Source of the DNA: Corynebacterium casei LMG S-19264
GTDB taxonomy: Bacteria > Actinomycetota > Actinomycetes > Mycobacteriales > Mycobacteriaceae
Length of the DNA: 64,000 nt
Direction: 5' to 3'
Assembly: GCF_000550785.1 (NCBI RefSeq)
Contig: NZ_CP004350.1
Span: 2,770,009 to 2,834,008 of the forward strand
Both the position numbers and the translations under genes were made by a program. The notes beneath the pieces are model-generated. The model saw nothing but the letters and a program-made list of their open reading frames with translations. It was not told the origin of the DNA and ran no database searches. Below are positions 1-10,948 of the stretch, one piece after another (the stretch's first letter is position 1; each line of letters begins with the position of its first letter).

Positions 1-285
1 CTTTAAGCCCCTGTTTAACCGGACATAGCGCAAGTATTCCCAGGAGCCTCCAATGACACACTAGGAAGATCCTTTCTGAAACTAATCTGCCTGCATATGC
101 CCGTAAATGCGCGCTTGTGTGGACTTAGGACGCTCAGAGTGTAAGTCGGGCCACCAAGAGGCTTGGCAGCTTCCTTTAAGGCTTTGTAGGCACGCAAAAA
201 GCTCACCGCCTCCTAAGTAAGGAAACGATGAGCTTGAAGTGCTTCAGTAGAGACGCGGTGCGCTGGTTAGACGCGGGGTACGGGC
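1..285. other. Region downstream of groEL2 without a confident gene
   Basis: Apart from the doubtful 63-codon frame, a second minus-strand frame starts with GTG at position 61 behind AAAGGA (8-nt spacing) and runs off the left edge after 20 codons, so a real gene may begin there. A short GGGCTT/AAGCCC palindrome covers the groEL2 stop codon. There is no T-tract, so I do not call it a terminator. Confidence 0.3.
15..206 (-). CDS. Possible small protein downstream of groEL2 (doubtful)
   Basis: A 63-codon frame opens with GTG directly behind an AGGAGG on the minus strand, but the spacing of about 2 nt is too short. A TTG three codons later would be better placed. The product (RAYKALKEAAKPLGG near its N-terminus) resembles no family I know and has no signal or membrane segment. 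In C. glutamicum small porin genes (porH, porA) lie downstream of groEL2; this sequence does not look like either. It may be a chance frame. Confidence 0.2.
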   Translation of the reverse strand: MSFLRAYKALKEAAKPLGGPTYTLSVLSPHKRAFTGICRQISFRKDLPSVSLEAPGNTCAMSG

Positions 286-2070
<1,785 letters not shown>

Positions 2071-2283
2071 CTACTAGAGATCTGCAATAATTTGCTCACC
2101 TGCGATCCCATGCTGGCTTAAATATTTAGCAGTGCACCGCGACCTCTGCCAGAGTGTTTCCGAGTGGTGGATTTGCCGCCTCAGCCGGCGTTAGTTCGGC
2201 TGGTTTTCACCTTATATATAAAGGAAGGAAATTTCTCGGCTAATTCCTTCGCCCATTCCACCTAATGGAATGCGGCTGCGGTG

Positions 2284-2289
2284 TAGGTT
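2284..2289 (+). promoter_or_regulatory. Putative -10 box, leaderless start of first M20 peptidase
   Basis: TAGGTT ends 7 nt before the ATG at 2297 and no Shine-Dalgarno sequence lies between, so transcription probably starts at or next to the A of the ATG. Confidence 0.4.
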
Positions 2290-2296
2290 GGTGGTC

Positions 2297-3637
2297 ATGA
2301 CTGATATTAAAGAGATCATTAAAAGTGACCGCGAGAAAATCTTCACGCAGCTATCGGAGCTGGTGAAATTTAATTCTGTCCACACCTTTGCTGAGCTCAA
2401 AGACCAGATGGATGGAGCAAAGGGCTGGGTCAGCAAGGCGTTAACCGAGGCTGGGCTCGAGGTGGAAGAGCATGTTACCGAGGATGGTTCGGTGACGCTG
2501 TTGGGTCAGCGCGCTGGCAAAGAGGGCGCGAAGACCGTCCTGTTGTACTCCCACTATGACGTGGTTCCAGCTGGTGATGAAGCCAAGTGGGATTCAGATC
2601 CATTCACTCTGACAGAGCGCAACGGCCGTTGGTATGCCCGCGGTGCTGCTGACTGCAAGGGCAATGTGGTCATGCACCTGGCTGCCCTGCGCGCTTTGGA
2701 GCAGACCGGCGGCACTGATCTGAACATCAAGGTGCTGATTGAGGGTTCAGAGGAAATGGGCGGTGCAGGCTTGTCCAAGTTGATTGCTAAGACGCCGGAG
2801 GCATTTGCTGCCGATGCCATCCTTATCGCCGACTGCGGCAACTGGGCCGTGGGCGAGCCAACGCTGACTTCTTCCTTGCGTGGTTCGGCGATGATTCGCG
2901 TGCAGATGGACACCTTGTCCAGTCCGGCGCATTCCGGCCAGTTCGGTGGCGCCGCACCAGATGCCGTCAAGGCGTTGATGCGTGCGCTGGATTCGCTTTA
3001 CGATGACACGGGTGCCACCGTCATTGAAGGCACCGATTCCACAGCGAAGTGGGAAGGTCGCAGCTACCCAGCCGAGGAATTCCGCAAGGATGCACGCCTG
3101 CTGGAGGGCACCGAAATCGCTGGCGATGACAACACTGATGCCGGTGACTTGGTGTGGGCACGTCCGTCAGTCACCGTTACTGGTTTTACCTCCACCCCGG
3201 TTGACCGCGCGGTCAACGCAGTTCCAGCAACCGCTGAAGCAATGCTCAATGTGCGCGTGCCAGCCGCAGCTAATCCACAAGAAATTGCGGAAGCAGTCGT
3301 TGCTCATCTGAAGGCACACACGCCATTTGGCGCGCACTTCACCGCAGACATCATCGAGGCCGCTCGCGGCTTTGAAACTGACTTGGAAAAGCCAGCGCTG
3401 AAGATCCTGGAAAAGGCCCTGTCTGAGTCCTACGGCAAGGAAACCACCACCATGGGCATGGGCGGATCCATTCCTCTGACTGTGGAACTCCAGGACGCGC
3501 ATCCGGATGCGGAAATTGCACTGTTCGGTGTGGAAGAACCACAGTGCGCTATCCACTCGCCTAATGAATCCGTGGATCCATCAGAGATTGAGCACATCGC
3601 TATCGCGGAAGCATTGTTCCTGCAGACTTATAAGTAA
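2297..3637 (+). CDS. M20 family metallopeptidase (dipeptidase)
   Basis: Zinc-dependent M20/CNDP-type peptidase of 446 residues, probably a cytosolic dipeptidase; the substrate cannot be read from sequence. The metal-site pattern is complete: SHYDVVP with His86 and Asp88, Asp119 in GAADCKG, the Glu pair at 152-153 in EGSEEMGG, and a C-terminal His in AIHSPNESVD. The dimerisation domain contains SPAHSGQFGG. I placed the start at ATG 2297 (MTDIKEIIK) rather than an upstream in-frame GTG, because the extra residues are not family-like and a -10 box ends 7 nt before this ATG. A paralogue follows 61 nt downstream on the same strand, indicating a tandem duplication. No signal peptide is present. Confidence 0.9.
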   Translation: MTDIKEIIKSDREKIFTQLSELVKFNSVHTFAELKDQMDGAKGWVSKALTEAGLEVEEHVTEDGSVTLLGQRAGKEGAKTVLLYSHYDVVPAGDEAKWDSDPFTLTERNGRWYARGAADCKGNVVMHLAALRALEQTGGTDLNIKVLIEGSEEMGGAGLSKLIAKTPEAFAADAILIADCGNWAVGEPTLTSSLRGSAMIRVQMDTLSSPAHSGQFGGAAPDAVKALMRALDSLYDDTGATVIEGTDSTAKWEGRSYPAEEFRKDARLLEGTEIAGDDNTDAGDLVWARPSVTVTGFTSTPVDRAVNAVPATAEAMLNVRVPAAANPQEIAEAVVAHLKAHTPFGAHFTADIIEAARGFETDLEKPALKILEKALSESYGKETTTMGMGGSIPLTVELQDAHPDAEIALFGVEEPQCAIHSPNESVDPSEIEHIAIAEALFLQTYK

Positions 3638-3685
3638 GTTTCGCGGATACGCCACGCCAAATCCGCTGGTCATATCTTGATTGGC

Positions 3686-3691
3686 TAAGCT
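3686..3691 (+). promoter_or_regulatory. Putative -10 box, leaderless start of second M20 peptidase
   Basis: TAAGCT ends 7 nt before the ATG at 3699 without an intervening ribosome-binding site. The geometry is the same as for the upstream paralogue, suggesting that each copy carries its own promoter. Confidence 0.4.
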
Positions 3692-3698
3692 ATTTGCT

Positions 3699-5042
3699 AT
3701 GTTTAGCCCTTCTCGGACACGAATCCTCGATGACCTCACGCAGATGGTTGCGTTTGAATCCGTCCATGTGGACGCCTCGGTGCGTGAGCAATACGAGGCA
3801 TCCGCAGAGTGGGTCAAAAATGCCTTCTTAGAAGTCGGCGCCACCGCTGAAATCATTGAGGGCGTGGATAAATCACTCGCCGTGCTCGGTGAGGTTGCAG
3901 GCGATCCGAACAATGACCGCACGGTGTTGTTGTATGCCCACCATGACATCGTGCCGCTCGGCCCACGTGAAGAGTGGGACAATGAGCCACTCGAAGTTAC
4001 TGAGCGCGATGGTCGCTGGTGGGGCCGTGGTACCGCGGACTGCAAGGGGCATATCGCCATGCACCTAGAGGTGCTGCGCCTTATCAAGGATGAGCCGAAT
4101 CTTCCCACCATCAAGTTTGTTATTGAAGGGTCGGAAGAAAACGGTGGGCTGGGTCTCAAGCAGTTACTCGAGGACCGCCCTGAGCTCTTCGAAGCAGAAG
4201 CTATCTTCGTGGTTGATACCGGTAACACCGAGCCAGGTGTGCCGTCGATTGTGACCCTACAGCGTGGTTCGGCGCAGATCCGTGTGCACTGCGAAACGAT
4301 GGAAGCACCGGTGCACTCCGGCAAGTTCGGCGGCGCCGCAGTCGATGCCGTCGCCGCCCTTATCCGCGCGCTTGACTCCGTTCGGGATGACGAAGGCCGC
4401 TGCGTCATCGACGGTGTGGATTGCACCGGCGTGTGGGACGGCGAGGAATACCCCGAAGACAAATTCCGCGCTGACACCGGAATGCTTGAAGCAACTGAGC
4501 TTCCAGAAGGCGATATCGCAAGTTTTATCTGGGCGCGCCCCGCAGTATCCATCACTGGATTTTCCTCCACTCCGGTCGAAGACGCCATCAACGCGGTTCC
4601 TGCTACGGCCCAAGCGCACTTAAACCTGCGCGTGCCACCACGCCAGCGCAACTCAGAAGGCAAGCGCATCACCACGGCAAAGACCGCGAAGCTGCTCTTT
4701 AAACACCTTCAAGACCACACGCCGTGGGGCGCGCAGCTGGATGCCGAGATCCTGGCCATCAACCGCTCGTATGCCGCCGATGAAGACGGGGAAATCCTCA
4801 ACCTGCTGCGCGAGTGCATGTCTGATGCCTATGGCATGGACGCCAGCGAAATCGGCACCGGCGGATCCATTCCGCTCACCGTGGAGCTGCACGGGGCCTT
4901 CCCCGATTCTGAAATCGCGCTCTTCGGCGCAGCGGATCTGACGTCCGCTATCCACTCCCCGCAGGAATCCGTGGACCCCACCGAGATTGAGCACATGGTT
5001 CAAACCGAAGCGCTTTTCCTCACGCGCTTTCGCCGCTCCTAG
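3699..5042 (+). CDS. M20 family metallopeptidase (dipeptidase), second copy
   Basis: A 447-residue paralogue of the preceding peptidase with the same zinc-site layout: AHHDIVP (His81, Asp83), Asp114 in GTADCKG, the Glu pair at 146-147 in EGSEENGG, VHSGKFGGAA in the dimerisation domain, and AIHSPQESVD near the end. It carries an insertion around PPRQRNSEGKRI that the first copy lacks, so substrate preference may differ. The start is ATG 3699; an in-frame TTG at 3681 adds only MAKLFA and overlaps the proposed -10 box. The gene ends at a perfect 50-bp palindrome that probably terminates transcription. It is likely cytosolic. Confidence 0.9.
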   Translation: MFSPSRTRILDDLTQMVAFESVHVDASVREQYEASAEWVKNAFLEVGATAEIIEGVDKSLAVLGEVAGDPNNDRTVLLYAHHDIVPLGPREEWDNEPLEVTERDGRWWGRGTADCKGHIAMHLEVLRLIKDEPNLPTIKFVIEGSEENGGLGLKQLLEDRPELFEAEAIFVVDTGNTEPGVPSIVTLQRGSAQIRVHCETMEAPVHSGKFGGAAVDAVAALIRALDSVRDDEGRCVIDGVDCTGVWDGEEYPEDKFRADTGMLEATELPEGDIASFIWARPAVSITGFSSTPVEDAINAVPATAQAHLNLRVPPRQRNSEGKRITTAKTAKLLFKHLQDHTPWGAQLDAEILAINRSYAADEDGEILNLLRECMSDAYGMDASEIGTGGSIPLTVELHGAFPDSEIALFGAADLTSAIHSPQESVDPTEIEHMVQTEALFLTRFRRS

Positions 5043-5062
5043 GGTGAATGCTCGCTTTCGCC

Positions 5063-5112
5063 GTACCCGCACGGTGGTTGCCCGCTTAAGCGGGCAACCA
5101 CCGTGCGGGTAC
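5063..5112. terminator. Perfect 50-bp palindrome, probable terminator
   Basis: Two 25-nt arms (5063-5087 and 5088-5112) are exact reverse complements with no unpaired loop; the centre reads GCTTAAGC. RNA from either strand could form a very stable hairpin 20 nt after the M20 stop codon. No T-run follows on the plus strand, so classical intrinsic termination is not certain. Confidence 0.6.
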
Positions 5113-5598
5113 ACCTATATGTGGCAAAATTAACGTTTTCTTTTTCGAAGCATCGGCAAGCATTGCGTCCAACAACGCCGCCAGGGCTATGACGTGCAAC
5201 GCACCAGCGCAAAGCGAATTCACAGAAACGTCATGTCAACTATTGGGCAACAGAAAGAGCGCAATCGCTCCATATAATACTGTGTAATTTGAATTTACCT
5301 TTTAAAAAATTCCGCACGTCACGCTACTATTGACCGTGTTGGCCGCGCCGTTTTCTATCGACGCCGCCCCAGCATGAGTCCTTGGGCACGCTCTCACCCC
5401 GGTGCGCACAAGTTCATGGTGGAGATTCCTTAGATGTTGCAGTATTTCCTGGTGAAATAGCACTTAATAACGCTAGCTTTGCCGCCGCTGGGACAGCGCG
5501 GGTTGAAAGTCGATAAACGGAAAACTGTTGGCCCCTACCCTGTCCGTTTTAAGGAGCACTCGTGCTTCGCTAACTTAAGTGGGAGAGCACCGAATACT
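5113..5598 (+). other. Long leader and promoter region of the mrp operon
   Basis: This 486-nt stretch holds no recognisable gene. A consensus -10 TATAAT lies at 5273-5278 and a second candidate TACTAT at 5325-5330. Small frames occur at 5374-5433 (19 codons) and 5434-5460 (8 codons, ATG directly after the previous stop). AAACGGA (5515-5521) pairs with TCCGTTT (5543-5549) just before AAGGAG at 5551. That AAGGAG serves a three-codon frame GTG-CTT-CGC-TAA at 5562, 25 nt upstream of the mrpA start. The layout would suit leader-based control, but nothing here proves it. One copy of the window-wide motif CATCGGCAAGC lies at 5151-5161. Confidence 0.45.
5273..5278 (+). promoter_or_regulatory. Consensus -10 TATAAT upstream of mrp operon
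   Basis: Exact TATAAT hexamer in an AT-rich stretch 326 nt before mrpA. A -35 box at canonical spacing is not evident, which is common in Corynebacterium. It implies a leader of about 300 nt. Confidence 0.4.
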
Positions 5599-8500
5599 GT
5601 GCTGATATTGCTGTTAGCTCTAATCGCCGCGACGGTGTGTGCGCCCTTTTTAATCCACACGCTTGGACGGCCCGCCTTCGGAATTTTGGCTCTCGTGCCT
5701 GCCGGAGGCTTCATCTGGGTTGTGCAACAAATGGTCTCAGGAAACCTGGACCACAAGGCAAGCATCGAATGGATGCCCGCCGCGCACCTGAATCTTGACT
5801 TTCAACTCGACGGCCTCTCCGCACTGTTTTCGCTCATCATTTTGGGTGTCGGCGCGCTAGTGTTGCTGTATTGCTGGGGCTATTTTGATACCGTCCCGCT
5901 GCGCTTGACGCTATTCGGCGCGCAGATGACCGGCTTCGCCACCGCGATGTACGGCCTGGTCATTTCTGACTCGCTGCTGCTGATGTACGTCTTCTGGGAA
6001 ATCACCTCCGTACTGTCCTTTCTGCTGGTGGCGTACTACGGCGAGCGCGCGTCTTCGCGCCGTTCTGCAACCCAGGCGCTGATGATCACCGCTGCTGGTG
6101 GCCTGGCCATGCTGGTGGGCATCATTATCCTCGGCCGCCAGACCGGTGTGTGGCACTTCAGCGAAATTGCCACCTACGATGGCTGGGCGCAGACCCCGTA
6201 CATCACGGTTGCGCTGTGTCTGATTCTGGCTGGCGCGTTGTCGAAGTCCGCGAATATCCCGCTGCACTTCTGGCTTCCTGGCGCGATGGCTGCGCCGACC
6301 CCGGTTTCTGCTTACCTGCACTCGGCAGCCATGGTGAAGGCCGGCATTTACTTGGTTGCACGCCTAGCGCCTGAGTTCAATGAGGTTTCTTCCTGGCACC
6401 TGGTGGTCATCCCGATTGGTTTGATGACCATGCTGCTTGGCGGCTGGATGGCGCTGAAACAGATCGACCTCAAGCTGGTTCTTGCTTACGGCACCGTGTC
6501 CCAGCTGGGCTTTATCATCGGGGTCATGGCCATCGGTTCCCGCGAAGCGATGATGGCCGCTTTGGCGTTGACCTTTGCGCACTCGCTGTTTAAGGCCACG
6601 CTGTTTATGATTGTCGGCGCGATTGACCACGCCACCGGCACCCGTGAGATTCCGAAGTTATCCGGCTTGGCCCGCAAGGAACCGCTGGTCTTTGTCCTCG
6701 CCATTATTTCGGCTTTGTCCATGGCTGGTATCCCACCGCTGTTTGGCTTTGTCACCAAAGAGGCCATCATCGAAGCCGTCATGCATGAGGACCTGCTCAT
6801 TGGCATGCCGCGCAGCCTCATGCTGGTTGCCATCATCATCGGCTCTGTCCTCACCATGGCTTATGCCCTGCGCTTTTTGTGGGGTGCGTTTGGCACCAAG
6901 AATGGTGAGACCTCTGGGGCCGTAGAAAAGATGCACAAGATTGAGCCGAAGCTGTGGATTGCTCCGGCCATCATGTCCGCACTAACCATCTTCTTTGGCC
7001 TGTTCCCGAAGTTCATGTCCGATGCCATCAACCTGCACCTGGACCAGCTCTATGGTGAAGATGGCTCTTACCTCGCGCTGTGGCACGGTTTCAACATTGC
7101 GCTGGGTATTTCCACCGTCATCATCATCGCTGGTTGCTTCGTGCACTGGCAGCGTCACCTGCTCAAGCCATTCCAGGGCGAGTATGCAGCACTTGGTAAT
7201 GCGGATAATGCTTATGACGCGATGCTGGTGGGCCTGCGTAATCTCTCGCTGCGCATCACTGCGAATACGCAGCGCGGCTCCCTGCAGCTGAACCTGACCA
7301 CCATTTTTGTGTGTCTGATTCTGCTTCCTACCTTTGCCATTGTCTTCGGTGACCTGACTAATGTCCGCATGATTGTTGCGGAAAATGCGTGGCAATTCTT
7401 CGCCGCCTTCATCATCATTGCTGCTGCGGTTGCTGCCACCATTACGCATAACCGTTTGTCCGGCGTCATCATCGTGGGTATCACCGGCTACTCGCTGGCA
7501 TTTATCTTCGCGCTGCACGGCGCCCCTGACTTGGCGCTGACCCAGTTGCTGGTGGAAACCATCATCATGGTGCTGTTCATGCTGGTGCTGCGTAAGATGC
7601 CACCGAATACGGAGTGGCGCGGCGAACCTCGCCACAACCGTCTGCGCGCGTGGCTTGCCATCGCCGTTGGCCTGCTCACCATCATTTTGACCATGTTCGC
7701 TGTCAACGCGCGCACGGAGCAGTCCATCTCCATCCACATGCCGGATCTCGCGCAAGAAATTGGCCATGGTGCCAATGCTGTGAACGTGCTTCTGGTTGAT
7801 ATCCGTGCGTGGGATACCTTCGGTGAAATCACCGTTCTGGTTATCGCCGCAACTGGTGTGGCCTCGCTGATTTACCGCACCCAGTCCTTTACCCGTGAGT
7901 CCCGCCGCCCAACGCTGCGCGTGACAGGGCGTCGCTGGTTGGCTGCGGGTGTGGAAACTGAGCAGCAGCTCAACCGTTCGCTGATGGTGGATGTTTCCAC
8001 CCGCGTGCTGTTCCCATCCATGATTGCGCTGTCGCTGTACTTCTTCTTCACTGGCCACAACGCCCCTGGTGGCGGTTTCGCTGGCGGCCTGGTTGCCGCG
8101 CTCGCGCTGATTCTGCGCTACCTTGCTGGCGGCCGTGCTGAGTTGGAAGAGGCATTGCCTATTGATGGCGGACGCATCATGGGTGCAGGTCTTATCTTCT
8201 CCATCGCGGCTGCCATTGGCCCAATGCTGTGGGGCATGCCGCCTTTGGCTTCGGCTTATGGCTCCATTGATATCCCACTGGTGGGCTCGGTCTCCTTGCC
8301 TTCCGCCCTGGTCTTCGACCTTGGTGTCTATCTGGTGGTTATTGGCCTGACTTTGCACATTCTTCACTCCATCGGCGGCAAGCTGGATGAGGAAGAAGAG
8401 ATTCGTAAGCAGCGTGCCCGTGACCGCGCCCGCTCCCTTGCGCGTAAGAACCGCCAGCGCAAGGCAAAAGCCAAAGCAGTTGCCGCTGCACAGACCACGG

Positions 8501-8682
8501 CTGGCGCGGGCACCAGCAGTGCGGATACCACCGGTACGGCAGAAATTTCCATGCCGACTGAGGTTCCACCGCACAAGGAAGAACCCGACCCACCGTCGCA
8601 GGGGCCCACGGCGAATGCCAGCCCTGTGAGCAAGACCTTGAACGCTGATAACACTGATAACGCTGAAGGAAAGGAGAAGTAA
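5599..8682 (+). CDS. mrpA: Na+/H+ antiporter subunit MrpA fused to MrpB
   Basis: Largest subunit of the Mrp (Mnh) multisubunit cation/proton antiporter in the plasma membrane, 1,027 residues with more than 20 membrane segments. The NuoL-like part has the TM5 glutamate (VFWEITSVLSF) and the Lys/His motifs SKSANIPLHFWLPG and YLHSAAMVKAG expected for proton translocation. An MrpA C-terminal domain follows, then a fused MrpB domain (STRVLFPSMIALSLYFFF, HNAPGGGFAGG), which explains why no separate mrpB exists. The last 110 residues are a charged Lys/Arg then Ala/Thr/Pro-rich cytoplasmic tail. I chose GTG 5599 because VLILLLALIAATVCAPFL aligns with family N-termini; GGGAG precedes it at 13 nt. An upstream TTG at 5479 gives an implausible polar N-terminus. 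First gene of the mrpACDEFG operon. Confidence 0.93.
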   Translation: MLILLLALIAATVCAPFLIHTLGRPAFGILALVPAGGFIWVVQQMVSGNLDHKASIEWMPAAHLNLDFQLDGLSALFSLIILGVGALVLLYCWGYFDTVPLRLTLFGAQMTGFATAMYGLVISDSLLLMYVFWEITSVLSFLLVAYYGERASSRRSATQALMITAAGGLAMLVGIIILGRQTGVWHFSEIATYDGWAQTPYITVALCLILAGALSKSANIPLHFWLPGAMAAPTPVSAYLHSAAMVKAGIYLVARLAPEFNEVSSWHLVVIPIGLMTMLLGGWMALKQIDLKLVLAYGTVSQLGFIIGVMAIGSREAMMAALALTFAHSLFKATLFMIVGAIDHATGTREIPKLSGLARKEPLVFVLAIISALSMAGIPPLFGFVTKEAIIEAVMHEDLLIGMPRSLMLVAIIIGSVLTMAYALRFLWGAFGTKNGETSGAVEKMHKIEPKLWIAPAIMSALTIFFGLFPKFMSDAINLHLDQLYGEDGSYLALWHGFNIALGISTVIIIAGCFVHWQRHLLKPFQGEYAALGNADNAYDAMLVGLRNLSLRITANTQRGSLQLNLTTIFVCLILLPTFAIVFGDLTNVRMIVAENAWQFFAAFIIIAAAVAATITHNRLSGVIIVGITGYSLAFIFALHGAPDLALTQLLVETIIMVLFMLVLRKMPPNTEWRGEPRHNRLRAWLAIAVGLLTIILTMFAVNARTEQSISIHMPDLAQEIGHGANAVNVLLVDIRAWDTFGEITVLVIAATGVASLIYRTQSFTRESRRPTLRVTGRRWLAAGVETEQQLNRSLMVDVSTRVLFPSMIALSLYFFFTGHNAPGGGFAGGLVAALALILRYLAGGRAELEEALPIDGGRIMGAGLIFSIAAAIGPMLWGMPPLASAYGSIDIPLVGSVSLPSALVFDLGVYLVVIGLTLHILHSIGGKLDEEEEIRKQRARDRARSLARKNRQRKAKAKAVAAAQTTAGAGTSSADTTGTAEISMPTEVPPHKEEPDPPSQGPTANASPVSKTLNADNTDNAEGKEK

Positions 8683-9174
8683 ATGGAAGCCAACCTCATG
8701 TTTCTCCTCGCCTCCGGCGCGATGATGGCCGCGGGTGTTTACCTGGTGCTTGACCGCGCGATGACCAAGATGCTGCTGGGTATCCTTCTTATCGGCAACG
8801 CAGTCAACCTGATCATTATTCAGGCGGGCGGACCGGCTGGTTCACCGCCAATTATGGGCCGCGAGTCTGCGCCGCATGGCGAAGATATTGCTGACCCGCT
8901 GGCGCAGGCAATGATTTTGACCGCGATTGTTATTTCGATGGCGCTCACGGCATTCATTTTGACCCTCGCCTACCGCCAGTACCGCTACCGTACTGATGAC
9001 GTTATTGAGAACGACATGGATGATGCAGCAGTCGCTGCGATTGCTTCGCGTCCATCGGCGGCACCGGACCACGATGCGTCCTCGGACCCAACCACGGGCC
9101 GTGCCACCAAGGAAGGCGACACCTTCGGTCCGCGCTTCTTTGAGGAGCCCGTAAAGGGGGTCAAGGATGAGTGA
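8683..9174 (+). CDS. mrpC: Na+/H+ antiporter subunit MrpC
   Basis: NuoK-like small membrane subunit of the Mrp antiporter, 163 residues with three predicted membrane segments (start of the protein; about 25-45, YLVLDRAMTKMLLGILLIGN; and about 75-97, QAMILTAIVISMALTAFIL). The ATG follows the mrpA stop codon without a gap and has GAAAGGAG upstream. The C-terminal 50 residues form an Asp/Ala/Ser-rich cytoplasmic tail, longer than in many MrpC proteins. Translation is probably coupled to mrpA and mrpD. Confidence 0.93.
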   Translation: MEANLMFLLASGAMMAAGVYLVLDRAMTKMLLGILLIGNAVNLIIIQAGGPAGSPPIMGRESAPHGEDIADPLAQAMILTAIVISMALTAFILTLAYRQYRYRTDDVIENDMDDAAVAAIASRPSAAPDHDASSDPTTGRATKEGDTFGPRFFEEPVKGVKDE

Positions 9175-10948
9175 TCTCATTGCTTCCTACGTTGAACTAG
9201 TCCTGCCGTACATCACCTATCTCATTCCGATGCCGGTGCTTATTCCAGTCGCGGGTGCGGCACTGACTTTGCTTCTCTCACGCTTCCGCCGCGCGCAGTC
9301 GCAGATTGCGTTCATCATGCTCGCGCTATCCTCACTGGTCAGCCTGACGCTGTTGGCAGTTGCTGATGTCGATGGCATCCAAACGCTGCAGATCGGTGGC
9401 TGGGACGCACCAGTAGGTATCACCCTGGTCGCGGACCGTTTGTCCACGGTCATGCTGTTTACCTCCTCCATCGTGCTTTTCTCCGTGATGTGGTACGCCA
9501 TCTCCCAGGGTGTCCGCGATGGTGGCGAGGATGAACCTGTCACGGTCTTCTTGCCCACCTATATGTTGCTGACCATGGGTGTGAACGTCTCCTTCCTGGC
9601 TGGTGACTTGTTCAACCTCTACGTCGGTTTCGAGATCTTCCTGGTGGCCTCGTATGTGCTGCTGACCTTGGGTGCGTCGCCAGCTCGTGTGCGTGCCGGC
9701 GTTGGTTACGTCATGGTTTCCATGGTGTCGTCCATGATCTTCCTGCTTGGCATCGGTCTGACCTATGCCGCAGTCGGCACTGTCAACATGGCGCAAATTG
9801 GTATCCGCATCGCGGATATTCCGGAAGGCACCCGCACCGCTATCTTCGGCGTGCTGCTGGTTGCTTTCGGCATCAAAGCCGCTGTTGTCCCGCTTGATGC
9901 GTGGCTGCCCGACTCCTACCCCACCGCCCCGGCGCTAGTCACCGCGGTCTTCGCAGGCCTTCTGACCAAGGTCGGTGTGTACTCGATTATCCGTATGCGC
10001 TCCGCGGTGTTTACTGATGGCTCGCTGGATACGCTGCTGATGTGGGTCGCACTTGCCACCATGATTGTTGGTATTTTGGGCGCCATGGCGCAGACCGACA
10101 TCAAACGTCTGTTGTCCTTTACTCTGGTCAGCCATATTGGTTACATGATCTTTGGTGTCGCACTGGGCACCGCGCAGGGCCTGTCCGGTGCGATCTTCTA
10201 TGCCGTACACCACATTCTGGTGCAAACAGCCCTGTTCCTGGTGGTAGGCCTTATCGAAAGGCAATCCGGCACCTCATCGCTGCGGCGCCTAGGTTCCTTG
10301 CTGTACACAGCACCAGTTATTTCGATTCTGTACTTCATCCCTGCCATCAACCTCGGCGGAATCCCGCCGTTCTCTGGCTTCATGGGCAAGATTTTGCTTC
10401 TACAAGCCGGCGCAAACGAAGGCTCTTGGTTGGCGTGGGTTCTTATCGGCGGCGCCGTTGTGACATCGCTTTTGACCTTGTACGTCATGGTGTTGGTCTG
10501 GTCCAAGGGCTTCCTCCGCGACCGCGCAGACGCCCCAGAGGGCCACGTGGCGCTGGCGCGTCCCGCACCGCTTGCCGATATCACCGACGAAGTCGAATAC
10601 TCCGAACGAGCCGATGTGGGCCGCCTGCCATTTGGCATGTTTGCTTCCACCGCGCTGCTGGTCACCGCATCCACCGTGATTACCTTCGTGGCGGGTCCGG
10701 TCTCCGGCATTACTTCGCGTTCTGCGGAGTCCGCACAAGACCAAACCATCTACCAAGATGCGGTCTTGGGTGAGCACTATGACAACCCGACCCGTCACCT
10801 GGATCCGCAAGATCGTTATGTCGATGGGGACTCCATTGAAAACCGCGACCACCTCCTGCCCGAACCAGAACCGGCAGCCAATGGTTCAAATACAAATAGC
10901 GATACTGGCACCGATAACGCCACCGAGTCTGGGGAGGATGAGCAGTGA
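9167..10948 (+). CDS. mrpD: Na+/H+ antiporter subunit MrpD
   Basis: Second NuoL/M/N-type subunit of the Mrp antiporter, 593 residues with about 14 membrane segments. Signature elements are the buried glutamate in NLYVGFEIFLVASYVLL, the lysine in GIKAAVVPLDAWLPDSYP, a second lysine in GLLTKVGVYSIIRM, and SHIGYMIFGVALG. The ATG at 9167 overlaps the end of mrpC by 8 nt (stop at 9172) with AAGG just before it. The last 80 residues are an acidic, Asn/Glu-rich cytoplasmic tail. Such soluble tails on MrpA, C and D all together are a feature of this operon. Confidence 0.94.
   Translation: MSDLIASYVELVLPYITYLIPMPVLIPVAGAALTLLLSRFRRAQSQIAFIMLALSSLVSLTLLAVADVDGIQTLQIGGWDAPVGITLVADRLSTVMLFTSSIVLFSVMWYAISQGVRDGGEDEPVTVFLPTYMLLTMGVNVSFLAGDLFNLYVGFEIFLVASYVLLTLGASPARVRAGVGYVMVSMVSSMIFLLGIGLTYAAVGTVNMAQIGIRIADIPEGTRTAIFGVLLVAFGIKAAVVPLDAWLPDSYPTAPALVTAVFAGLLTKVGVYSIIRMRSAVFTDGSLDTLLMWVALATMIVGILGAMAQTDIKRLLSFTLVSHIGYMIFGVALGTAQGLSGAIFYAVHHILVQTALFLVVGLIERQSGTSSLRRLGSLLYTAPVISILYFIPAINLGGIPPFSGFMGKILLLQAGANEGSWLAWVLIGGAVVTSLLTLYVMVLVWSKGFLRDRADAPEGHVALARPAPLADITDEVEYSERADVGRLPFGMFASTALLVTASTVITFVAGPVSGITSRSAESAQDQTIYQDAVLGEHYDNPTRHLDPQDRYVDGDSIENRDHLLPEPEPAANGSNTNSDTGTDNATESGEDEQ

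Noticed and set aside
6982..8574. 530-codon minus-strand frame opposite mrpA
   Set aside because: His/Gln/Asn-rich product typical of antisense to membrane-protein codons; no start signals.
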